Of a DNA stretch of 64,000 nucleotides, positions 24,001-31,338 are shown one piece after another. The position numbers were made by a program, and so were the translations under genes. Every line of letters begins with the position of its first letter. Positions within the stretch are counted from its first letter, which is position 1. The notes under the pieces were generated by a model. The model searched no databases. It had not been told where the DNA came from and saw only the letters and a program-made list of their open reading frames with translations. The stretch covers positions 62,001-126,000 of the forward strand of contig NZ_JAGGLR010000018.1 of NCBI RefSeq assembly GCF_017874715.1, written 5' to 3'. Source of the DNA: Streptomyces iranensis (GTDB lineage Bacteria > Actinomycetota > Actinomycetes > Streptomycetales > Streptomycetaceae).

Positions 24001-25180
24001 TCCGGGTGGCACGGCGGCGGGTACGGGCGCGCGGCGCCTCGTCCTCGGCCCGCGTACCGGCCGTCTCCTCGGCGCTCTCGCCGCGCTGCTCGGCGGCGGT
24101 CTCCTCGGCGGCCTCGCCCTCCGCGGGCGCTCCGGCGGGGGCGGTGGCCTTACGGATCGCACGGCGACGCGTACGGGCGGGGGCCGGAGGCACGGTCTCG
24201 GCCTCGGCCTCGGCAGCCGCCGGGGACTCCTCGGCCGCCGCCGGCTCCTCCGGCGCCACGACCTCCGCGGCCCCGGCCTCCGCGGGGGCACCGGCGGGAG
24301 CGGTCGCCTTACGGGCCGTACGACGGCGCGTACGGGCACGCGGGGCCTCATCGGCCTGGGCATCGGCTGCGACTGCGGCTGGGGCCGTGGCCTCGTCACC
24401 ACTGCCGCCAGCGGCCGCCGCAGACGACGCGTCCGCGTCGGCCGCCTCCGCCTGTGGCGCGCCCTCGGGGGCGGTGGCCTTACGGGTCGCACGACGGCGT
24501 GTACGGGCGGGGGCCGGGGGCACGGTCTCGGCCTCGGCAGCCGCCGAGGACTCCTCGGTCTCTTCGGGCTCCTCCGCCGCCCCCGGCTCGTTCGACTCGT
24601 TCGGCGGCACGGCCTCCGACTCCGCGGGGGCACCGGCCGGAGCGGTCACCTTACGGGTGGCACGGCGACGCGTACGGGCGGGCGGAGCGGCCTCGGCGGC
24701 GGCCTCCACCACGGGCTCCGCCACAGGCTCGGCGGCGGCGTCGGTCTCCTCGCCGCCACGCCCGGCGTCGGCCGGGACCACGGTCTCCGCGGCATCCGGC
24801 GAACCCGCCGGGGCGGTCGCCTTGCGGGCGACCCGGCGCCGCGTACGGGCGGGCGGGGCCGGGGATTCGGTGTCGGACCCGGATACGGATCCACTCGCGG
24901 CGGCCATGGCGGCACCGGCGGCGACGGGCTCGGAAGCGGCCTCGGCGGCGGCGAAGGCACCGGTCTGCTCAGCGGCTATGGCCGGTACCGAGGGCGTGGT
25001 GACCTCGGCCTCGCCCACCGCGCCGGGCGGCGGACCGGCCGGGCGGGAGGCCGCGCGGCGGCGGCGCGGCGGCAGCGTGTCGCTGGGCGTGTTCTCGATG
25101 GGTTCCCCGGGTACCGCGACACGTGGCGCGGGCGACCCCAGGGGCTGGACAGGTTGGGTCGGCTCAATAGGTTCGAGCAT
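21011..25180 (-). CDS. rne: Ribonuclease E/G with long repeat-rich arms (1389 aa)
   Basis: Endoribonuclease for mRNA decay and rRNA/tRNA processing. The catalytic core is at about residues 680-1105: an S1-like segment (YVGNVYLGKVQNVLPSMEAAFVDIG), catalytic aspartates in MVVIDVNTGKF (about 990) and IDFIDM (about 1034), and the zinc-link CVHCNGRG (about 1092-1095). The core is flanked by a 680-residue N-terminal arm and a 280-residue C-terminal arm, the arrangement of streptomycete RNase ES. The arms carry eight copies of an Arg-rich unit RTRRRATRKxTAPAGAP (six N-terminal, two C-terminal), poly-Arg runs near 490, 540 and 605, and a C-terminal histone H1-like AKKT array at about 1320-1373. ATG at 25180. 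Confidence 0.95.
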   Translation of the reverse strand: MLEPIEPTQPVQPLGSPAPRVAVPGEPIENTPSDTLPPRRRRAASRPAGPPPGAVGEAEVTTPSVPAIAAEQTGAFAAAEAASEPVAAGAAMAAASGSVSGSDTESPAPPARTRRRVARKATAPAGSPDAAETVVPADAGRGGEETDAAAEPVAEPVVEAAAEAAPPARTRRRATRKVTAPAGAPAESEAVPPNESNEPGAAEEPEETEESSAAAEAETVPPAPARTRRRATRKATAPEGAPQAEAADADASSAAAAGGSGDEATAPAAVAADAQADEAPRARTRRRTARKATAPAGAPAEAGAAEVVAPEEPAAAEESPAAAEAEAETVPPAPARTRRRAIRKATAPAGAPAEGEAAEETAAEQRGESAEETAGTRAEDEAPRARTRRRATRSTAPAAEEPSGAQESQAAEGEAPAAEAASEPEPAPRSRRRAAHPPTAVFQAPVFTEPVFQTPESAAAEAAAALEEPEEEDEEQPTAEAVEPEAPAGRRRRRRRGAAPAEEQPEAEEPEAAEESETEAEAGQPDGESGEEESGDRPARRRRRGGRRRRRGETAEGEGAEGRSETGERYEDESSAEGEGAEEQGEGRDESGAEADEPGGSSSSRRRRRRRRRSGDAAESEATGDDPERTVVKVREPRERRGKETESGADEVQSIKGSTRLEAKKQRRREGREQGRRRVPIITEAEFLARREAVERVMVVRQNGDRTQIGVLEDNVLVEHFVNKEQATSYVGNVYLGKVQNVLPSMEAAFVDIGKGRNAVLYAGEVNFEALGLSGGPRRIETALKSGQSVLVQVTKDPIGHKGARLTSQVSLPGRYLVYVPEGSMTGISRKLPDTERARLKQILKKIVPEDAGVIVRTAAEGASEDELSRDVARLQAQWEEIKKKAKSGNAPSLLYGEPDMTVRVVRDIFNEDFSKVIVSGDDAWETIHGYVSHVAPDLADRLQKWTSDVDVFATYRIDEQLMKALDRKVWLPSGGSLVIDRTEAMVVIDVNTGKFTGQGGNLEETVTRNNLEAAEEIVRQLRLRDLGGIIVIDFIDMVLESNRDLVLRRLLECLGRDRTKHQVAEVTSLGLVQMTRKRVGQGLLESFSESCVHCNGRGVIVHMDQASSAGGGGGKRKKKKSAAGAAQQQERAAAAAAEAEAEAEAESEDVTEAAAEIAAEATQPKPLPEPVFAADEELYSSAAEAEAAATRGRTRRRATRKVSAPAGAPKAAREPEGVVVVVTDERREAAQAEPEAAAEAPAAAPAEEPAPLEGVPAPRTRRRATRKVSAPAGSPTGSEQTAVVVVSGSSAESEPESKAEPEAAPESASAEGEAEAEAPAKKTARKAATKAPAKKTAAKKTAEKKTPAKKTAAKKTTAKKTTAKKTAAKKTAAAEQQTPQSVSAAADD

Positions 25181-25402
25181 GCGGGCGTTTCTCCCGTCAC
25201 GCTCCCGGGCGCCGCGCCTGCTTCCGGCCGGTCACCCGCGCACTGTGCGCGGGTGCCGCCGTCCGGGGCGCGGGCGCCGCACGGGAGCTGTCGTCTCGCT
25301 CGCCGGGACCGGTTCTGTCGGGACCGGCGAAAGTCTTCTGGTCAGTGCGCCAGCCGGACCCAGGTGGCTCCCAAGTGCATCGGCGGCGCATCGACGGCGG
25401 CC

Positions 25403-26266
25403 CTACGCGGGACCTTCCGGCGCCATCGCGGCGGTCAGCTCGGCGGCCGTGGATAGTGCGGCCTGAGCTGCCTCGCGATCGGGCGCGAGCGGGTCGGTCA
25501 CCGTGCCGGACTCCTCATCGAGCAGCCCCTGCGCCAGCCTGGTCACCGCTGCGGGGACCGGCGGCGCCAGGTCGGCCGTAGCGCGGAGACCGGACAGGAC
25601 GTCGTCGGGTCGCACGGCAGGTGTCAGATGCCGTACCACCAGCCGCAGTATCGCACAGCCACCGTCGCCGGGCCTATCGGCCCGAGCCGGAACCGTCTCC
25701 AGCCGGGCCACCGCGGCACGGGCGTCGAAGGTTCGCAACCCGTTTTTCGTCCGGCGTTCCACCTCGACCGTGTCGGCCTCCAGGAAGGCCGCGACGGCCC
25801 GCTCGGCATCCGCCGGGGCGACCTGGTCGAGCCGGATCTCCCATACGGACGCCTGCAGCCGGTCGGCGAGCCCCGAGGTGCGGGCCTCCACGGACTCGAT
25901 CACATCGAGTCCCTCGGGCAGCGACTCGTCGAGGATCGCCCGCAGCTTCTCGGGGTCGCGCTCCTCGGTCAGCTGGATCTCCAGGTACTCCGCCTCGCTG
26001 CCGGTGCCGGTGGGTGCGGCATTGGCGTAGGACACCTTCGGATGCGGGGTGAACCCCGCCGAGTACGCCATCGGCACCTCGGCGCGGCGCAGCGCCCGCT
26101 CGAAGGCGCGCTGGAAGTCGCGGTGGCTGGTGAACCGGAGGCGGCCGCGCTTGGTGTAACGCAAACGGATGCGCTGCACCGCGGGTGCGGGCGGCGGGCC
26201 TTCGGGCTGTCGCTTGCCCAGGGGACTGTCTCCTTGTGCTTCCTTGCCGTCGAACACCGGGGCCAC
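25403..26266 (-). CDS. TIGR03936-family protein (DUF2344), partner of radical SAM enzyme
   Basis: A 287-residue cytosolic protein. RIRLRYTKRGRLRFTSHRDFQRAFERALRRAEVPMAYSAGF and HPKVSYANAAPTGTGSEAEYLEIQL are the DUF2344 signature. The family is fused to or next to a B12-binding/radical SAM protein in many bacteria, and here follows such a gene (26396-28318) after 129 bases. Known members lack an assigned reaction. GTG at 26266 is the longest start; the first 30 residues are Pro/Gly-rich and the true start could be further in. The 222-base gap downstream contains nothing I recognise apart from the RNase E/G start region. Confidence 0.88.
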   Translation of the reverse strand: MAPVFDGKEAQGDSPLGKRQPEGPPPAPAVQRIRLRYTKRGRLRFTSHRDFQRAFERALRRAEVPMAYSAGFTPHPKVSYANAAPTGTGSEAEYLEIQLTEERDPEKLRAILDESLPEGLDVIESVEARTSGLADRLQASVWEIRLDQVAPADAERAVAAFLEADTVEVERRTKNGLRTFDARAAVARLETVPARADRPGDGGCAILRLVVRHLTPAVRPDDVLSGLRATADLAPPVPAAVTRLAQGLLDEESGTVTDPLAPDREAAQAALSTAAELTAAMAPEGPA

Positions 26267-26336
26267 GGGGCCCCGATGTCTTCCAGCCTACTTTGTGGGC
26301 GGCGCGGGCGGCCCGGTCACGGAGGGCCGCCGGGCG

Positions 26337-26413
26337 GCTACGTCACCGCCGGACCAGCTACGTCACCGCCGGTCGGGTACGTCACCGCTGGTCGGCTACT
26401 TCACCGACAGCGG
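26337..26413. repeat. 19-bp tandem repeats spanning the radical SAM gene's stop
   Basis: Four units of 20, 19, 19 and 19 bases (26337, 26357, 26376, 26395 starts) share GCTACGTCACCGCCGG with small changes. The last unit contains the final coding bases and the TAG stop (26396-26398) of the radical SAM gene, so the array appears to be copies of the gene's 3' end extending downstream. Confidence 0.85.
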
Positions 26414-28318
26414 CAGCAGCTTCCGTCCGGTGGGGCCGACCTGGATCTCGGTCTGCATCTGCGGGCAGACGCCGCAGTCGAAGCAGGGGGTCCAGCGGCA
26501 GTCGTCGACCTCGGTCTCGTCGAGGGAGTCCTGCCAGTCCTCCCACAGCCAGTCCTTGTCGAGGCCAGAGTCGAGGTGGTCCCAGGGCAGGACCTCCTCG
26601 TAGGTGCGCTCGCGCGTGGTGTACCAGTCGACGTCGAGGCCGAAGTCGGGCAGGGTCCGCTCGGCGCACTCCATCCACCGGTCGTAGCTGAAGTGCTCGC
26701 GCCAGCCGTCGAAGCGGCCGCCGTCCTCGTAGACGGCGCGGATGACCGCGCCCACCCGGCGGTCCCCGCGCGAGAGCAGGCCCTCGACGATGCCGGGCTT
26801 GCCGTCGTGGTAGCGGAAGCCGATCGAGCGGCCGTACTTCTTGTCGCCGCGGATCTTCTCGCGCAGCTTCTCCAGCCGGGCGTCGGTCTCCTCGGCGCTC
26901 AGCTGCGGGGCCCACTGGAAGGGGGTGTGCGGCTTGGGGACGAAGCCGCCGATGGAGACCGTGCAGCGGATGTCGTTCTTGCCGGACACCTCGCGGCCCT
27001 TGGCGATGACCTTGGTCGCCATGTCGGCGATCTGGAGCACGTCGTCGTCGGTCTCGGTGGGCAGACCGCACATGAAGTACAGCTTCACCTGCCGCCAGCC
27101 GTTGCCGTACGCGGTGGACACCGTACGGATGAGGTCCTCTTCCGAGACCATCTTGTTGATGACCTTACGGATGCGCTCACTGCCGCCCTCGGGGGCGAAG
27201 GTGAGGCCTGAGCGGCGCCCGTTGCGGGTCAGCTCGTTGGCGAGGTCGATGTTGAAGGCGTCCACCCGGGTCGACGGGAGGGACAGGCCGATCTTGTCCT
27301 CCTCGTACCGGTCGGCGAGGCCCTTGGCGATGTCTCCGATCTCGGTGTGGTCGGCGGAGGACAGCGACAGCAGGCCGACCTCCTCGAAACCGGTGGACTT
27401 CAGCCCCTTGTCGACCATCTCGCCGATTCCGGTGATCGACCGCTCGCGCACCGGGCGGGTGATCATGCCCGCCTGGCAGAAGCGGCAGCCCCGGGTGCAG
27501 CCGCGGAAGATCTCCACCGACATCCGCTCGTGGACGGTCTCGGCCAGCGGCACCAGCGGCTGCTTGGGGTAGGGCCACTCGTCGAGGTCCATGACGGTGT
27601 GCTTGGACACCCGCCACGGCACGCCCGAGCGGTTCGGCACCACGCGCGAGATCCGCCCGTCGGCCAGGTACTCCACGTCGTAGAACTTCGGAACGTAGAC
27701 GCTGCCGGTGCGGGCGAGGCGGAAGAGCAGCTCATCGCGGCCGCCCGGACGGCCCTCGGCCTTCCAGGCGCGGATGATCCCGGTCATGTCGAGCACGGCC
27801 TGCTCACCGTCGCCGATCACCGCGCAGTCGATGAAGTCGGCGATCGGCTCGGGGTTGAACGCGGCGTGGCCGCCCGCGACCACCACGGGGTGGTCCTCGG
27901 TGCGGTCCACGGCGTCCAGGGGGATACCGGCGAGGTCCAGCGTGGTGAGCAGGTTGGTGTACCCCAGCTCGGTGGAGAAGGAGACGCCGAGGAAGTCGAA
28001 CGCGGACACCGGGCGGTGCGAATCCACGGTGAACTGCGGCACCTTGTGCTCGCGCATCAGCTCCTCGAGGTCCGGCCACACGCTGTAGGTGCGCTCGGCG
28101 AGCACGCCCTCGCGCTCGTTGAGGACCTCGTAGAGGATCATGACGCCCTGGTTGGGGAGCCCGACCTCGTAGGCGTCCGGGTACATGAGCGACCAGCGGA
28201 CGTCGCACGCCTCCCACTCCTTGACGGTGGAATTGAGCTCACCGCCTACGTACTGGATGGGCTTCTGCACATGCGGCAGCAGGGCCTCGAGCTGTGGGAA
28301 GACCGACTCGACAGACAT
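26396..28318 (-). CDS. TIGR03960-family B12-binding radical SAM protein
   Basis: A 640-residue iron-sulfur enzyme. The N-terminal half resembles the B12-binding domain of the family (SLMYPDAYEVGLPNQG, GGHAAFNPEPIADF); the radical SAM core has the 4Fe-4S motif CTRGCRFC at about residues 273-280 and downstream SLPSTRVDAFN and LTFAPEGGSERIR. The C-terminus holds further cysteines (CRWTPCFDCGVCP) that could bind a second cluster. ATG at 28318. It precedes the DUF2344 partner. No substrate is established for the pair to my knowledge; tRNA or nucleotide modification has been discussed for related families. Confidence 0.92.
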   Translation of the reverse strand: MSVESVFPQLEALLPHVQKPIQYVGGELNSTVKEWEACDVRWSLMYPDAYEVGLPNQGVMILYEVLNEREGVLAERTYSVWPDLEELMREHKVPQFTVDSHRPVSAFDFLGVSFSTELGYTNLLTTLDLAGIPLDAVDRTEDHPVVVAGGHAAFNPEPIADFIDCAVIGDGEQAVLDMTGIIRAWKAEGRPGGRDELLFRLARTGSVYVPKFYDVEYLADGRISRVVPNRSGVPWRVSKHTVMDLDEWPYPKQPLVPLAETVHERMSVEIFRGCTRGCRFCQAGMITRPVRERSITGIGEMVDKGLKSTGFEEVGLLSLSSADHTEIGDIAKGLADRYEEDKIGLSLPSTRVDAFNIDLANELTRNGRRSGLTFAPEGGSERIRKVINKMVSEEDLIRTVSTAYGNGWRQVKLYFMCGLPTETDDDVLQIADMATKVIAKGREVSGKNDIRCTVSIGGFVPKPHTPFQWAPQLSAEETDARLEKLREKIRGDKKYGRSIGFRYHDGKPGIVEGLLSRGDRRVGAVIRAVYEDGGRFDGWREHFSYDRWMECAERTLPDFGLDVDWYTTRERTYEEVLPWDHLDSGLDKDWLWEDWQDSLDETEVDDCRWTPCFDCGVCPQMQTEIQVGPTGRKLLPLSVK

Positions 28319-28389
28319 CGCGGACTTTCGTGAAGCTGACAGGGGTGACCCTCAAGCGTACCTGCCCCGCCGGGCGCCCTCGCCACGGA

Positions 28390-30063
28390 TCAGGCCTCCA
28401 GGTCCGCCCGGTGCTTCTTGCGCGAGATCTCGGCCCACAGGTCCGGCAGCTCACGCTCGCGGGCGGCCGCCCGCGCCTCCTCCCTGCCGTACAGCAGCCC
28501 GAAGGCGAAGTCGCTCTCCCCCGCCACATGCGCCTGGGTGGCCAGCTGCCGCAGCGCCTCGCGGGCCACGACGCTGTCCTGGTGGTCGCCGAGCACATCC
28601 TGTACGGCCCGCATACGGCGGGCGAACCGCTTGGCGGACTTGCCGAGCGCGGGCCGGGCCGTCTCGGCGGCGTAGCGCACGCGCTTGGCGGCCTTACGGG
28701 CCTGGTGGATGGCGATGTCGCGGTCCGGTCCCGGGGGCGTCTCCAGCGCGGTGGCCATACGGCCCGCCAGCCGCTCGTAGTCGCGCAGCACGGCCTTGGC
28801 GACCACCGGCGCGGCCGGCTTCGCGGCGTCGCGCCGCAGCGGCGGATCGGCCATCAGGGCGTCGAGGGTGTCCAGGAGCGTCAGGTAGCGCTCGCTGTCC
28901 AGCGCGCCCAGGACGGTGGCGCGGGCGCCGTCGCGCCGCCCGTGCGACCAGTGGTGCAGCCGTTCGCGCACCGGGCCGCGCCGGAGCTCCTCCAGCAGCT
29001 CGGCGAGACGGCCTTGGAGCCGCTCGGTGAGCACCTCGCGGTCGCGTTCCACGCCGAGCTCACCGGCCAGCCACTTCAGCTCGTCGCCGGTCGGATCGGT
29101 CACCGAACGGTCCAGGACCTTGCGGTAGGAGCGGAACGCGCTGCGCAGCCGGCGGGTGGCGACCCGCATCCGGTGCACCGCGTCCGGCACATCCCCGCGC
29201 ACGGCCGGGTCGAGCCGCACCAGGGCGTCGATCTGACGGCGCATGTAGTCCAGGACGACATCGTCGGCGCCGAGCGGCCGACTGGGCTCCGACGCGGCCT
29301 GTGCGACCTGGCGGGCGGTCTTCGCGGGCTTACCGGGCTTGGCGGGCGTGCCGGGCTTGGCGGGCGCACCGGGCTTGGCAGGCGTGCCGGGCCCGCCTCC
29401 GCCGCGCTCGACCGCGACCGCGGCCTTCTCCGTCTCGACCAGGGCCTTGGCGAGCTTGGAGGGGGTGTCGGCACGGTGCAGACCGCCGTCGCGCAGCCGC
29501 GCCTCGACCGCGTCGAGCAGCCGCAGATCGTGGCCACGGCCCTCGGCCAGCTCGACCTCGACCTCGGTCCACCGGGCCGGCTCGCTCTCCTCTGGCGCCA
29601 GCCGCCGGGCCGTCACGCGGTCGACGGACACCTCGGCGAGCACCGTGCCGTCGGCGTCCACCAGATCCTTGCGGTCCCGCTCGGTGTGCAGATGGGCGAG
29701 CGGGCGCAGCGGATCGTGGCGGACCCGCGAGCGCAGCAGGGTGGCCATCTCGGCGGGCACCTCGTCGCCGAGCGGCGCCCGCAGCTCCTCCCGGGTGTCC
29801 GGGCCGACGGGCAGCTTCAGATGCCAGCCCTCGTCGTCGCCGCCGGTGCGGTGGCGCAAGGTGATGCCGTCGGCCAGCAGCCGCCGCCCCGGGGTGTCGT
29901 AGTAGGTGGCTTCCAGGGTGGCGACTCCCCGGCTCACCACGGTCGCGACCGGCCCCGCTCCGGTCAGTTCGGGCAGGCCCGGCAGGTCGGGCCGCCCGGA
30001 CGGACCGGCTTCCTCGGCGGTGGCCTCGTACTTGCGCTCTATCTCCTGCTTCGTGTCCACCAT
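28390..30063 (-). CDS. CYTH-CHAD domain protein
   Basis: A 557-residue protein joining a CYTH domain (about residues 4-210; EIERKYE near residue 7, the strands LEATYYDT and ITLRHRTGG, WTEVEVELAEG) to a CHAD domain (about 265-545; HRMRVATRRLRSAFR, HQARKAAKRVRYAAE). CYTH domains bind triphosphate groups and metal; CHAD domains are helical and bind polyphosphate through paired histidines and basic residues. The linker at about 225-250 is a run of PGTPAKPG/APAKPG repeats. ATG at 30063 preferred; a GTG 12 bases upstream is also possible. Likely role: polyphosphate or triphosphate metabolism or binding. Confidence 0.93.
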   Translation of the reverse strand: MVDTKQEIERKYEATAEEAGPSGRPDLPGLPELTGAGPVATVVSRGVATLEATYYDTPGRRLLADGITLRHRTGGDDEGWHLKLPVGPDTREELRAPLGDEVPAEMATLLRSRVRHDPLRPLAHLHTERDRKDLVDADGTVLAEVSVDRVTARRLAPEESEPARWTEVEVELAEGRGHDLRLLDAVEARLRDGGLHRADTPSKLAKALVETEKAAVAVERGGGGPGTPAKPGAPAKPGTPAKPGKPAKTARQVAQAASEPSRPLGADDVVLDYMRRQIDALVRLDPAVRGDVPDAVHRMRVATRRLRSAFRSYRKVLDRSVTDPTGDELKWLAGELGVERDREVLTERLQGRLAELLEELRRGPVRERLHHWSHGRRDGARATVLGALDSERYLTLLDTLDALMADPPLRRDAAKPAAPVVAKAVLRDYERLAGRMATALETPPGPDRDIAIHQARKAAKRVRYAAETARPALGKSAKRFARRMRAVQDVLGDHQDSVVAREALRQLATQAHVAGESDFAFGLLYGREEARAAARERELPDLWAEISRKKHRADLEA

Positions 30064-30135
30064 GTGAGTCACGTACCCAAACTCGGGCTTATCAGCCCCA
30101 AGCGGAGACACCACGCCAGGCGGGCCAGGCGGACC

Positions 30136-31338
30136 CTATGCGGAGACAGGTCTCTGCACCCGGATGGACTGGAGCAACCCGATCGCGATCCATACGGCGA
30201 ACATCGAGGACCCGCCGTAGGAGACGAACGGCAGCGGCAGACCGGCCACCGGCATGATGCCCAGCGTCATCCCGATGTTCTCGAACGCCTGGAAGGCGAA
30301 CCAGGCGATGATCCCGGCCGCGACGACGGTCCCGTACAGCTCCGTGGTGTCGCGCGCGATCCGGCAGGCGCGCCACAGCACGACCCCCAGCAGCAGGATG
30401 ATCAGGCCCGCGCCGAGGAAGCCGAGCTCCTCCCCCGCGACCGTGAAGACGAAGTCGGTCTGCTGCTCGGGGACGAACTGACCGGTGGTCTGGGTGCCGT
30501 GGAAGAGCCCCTTGCCGGTGAGCCCGCCCGAGCCGATCGCGATCCGCGCCTGGTTGGTGTTGTAGCCCACTCCGGCCGGGTCGAGCGCGGGGTTGGCGAA
30601 GGCGGCGAAGCGGTCGATCTGGTACTGGTCGAGGACGTGCAGCTGCCAGACGAGCAGCGCGCCCACCACGGCCGTGAGGATGAGCCCCGCGATCCAGCGG
30701 TTGGACGCGCCGGAGGAGAGCAGCACGGCGAGCACGATCATCGCCATGACCATCACCGAGCCGAGGTCCGGCATCAGCAGCACGATCGCGATGGGCAGCC
30801 CGGCCAGGCCGAGCGCCTGGACGACGGTGCGGTGGTCGGGGTTGAGCCGGTCGCCCGCGTCCACGCGCGCGGCCAGCAGCATCGCCATCCCCAGGATGAT
30901 CGTGATCTTGGCGAACTCACCCGGCTGCAGGGAGAATCCGCCGCCGACCACGATCCATGCATGGGCGCCGTTGATCGTCGAGCCCAGCGGGGTGAGCACG
31001 GCGAGGACGAGGATGACGGACAGCCCGTAGAGGACCGGGACCGCGCCGCGCAGGGTGCGATGGCCCAGCCAGATGGTGCCGATGGCGAGCAGCAGCCCGA
31101 TGCCGGTGTTGAGGGCGTGCCGGACCAGGAAGTAGTACGGGTCGCCCTGGTTGAGCTCGGTGCGGTTGCGGGTGGCTGAGTAGACGAGCGCCCCGCCGAT
31201 CGCGGACAGGGCCAGAGCGGTGAGCAGCAGCACCCAGTCGAGGCGGCGGACGACCGAGTCGCGCGCCATGAGCTTGCTCCAGGCGCCGCGCTCCGGGGTG
31301 AAGCGGCGGACGGAGTACCCATGCGTGGACGCGCTCAT
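30136..31338 (-). CDS. rodA: RodA/FtsW/SpoVE-family glycosyltransferase (SEDS), sporulation type
   Basis: A 400-residue polytopic membrane protein that polymerises lipid II with its cognate class B PBP. About ten helices; family sequences WIVVGGGFSLQPGEFAKI, LLMPDLGSVMVM, NQARIAIGSGGLTGKGLFHGTQT and VSYGGSSM are present. ATG at 31338 overlaps the pbp2 stop as ATGA, so translation is coupled to pbp2. In S. coelicolor this gene is called sfr and acts with Mre proteins in spore-wall synthesis. It is last in the mreB-mreC-mreD-pbp2-rodA order. Confidence 0.95.
   Translation of the reverse strand: MSASTHGYSVRRFTPERGAWSKLMARDSVVRRLDWVLLLTALALSAIGGALVYSATRNRTELNQGDPYYFLVRHALNTGIGLLLAIGTIWLGHRTLRGAVPVLYGLSVILVLAVLTPLGSTINGAHAWIVVGGGFSLQPGEFAKITIILGMAMLLAARVDAGDRLNPDHRTVVQALGLAGLPIAIVLLMPDLGSVMVMAMIVLAVLLSSGASNRWIAGLILTAVVGALLVWQLHVLDQYQIDRFAAFANPALDPAGVGYNTNQARIAIGSGGLTGKGLFHGTQTTGQFVPEQQTDFVFTVAGEELGFLGAGLIILLLGVVLWRACRIARDTTELYGTVVAAGIIAWFAFQAFENIGMTLGIMPVAGLPLPFVSYGGSSMFAVWIAIGLLQSIRVQRPVSA

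Noticed and set aside
20951..25456. 1501-codon plus-strand frame opposite the RNase E/G gene
   Set aside because: Composition is Gly/Leu/Arg shadow of the Glu/Ala/Arg repeats on the other strand; no domain is recognisable.
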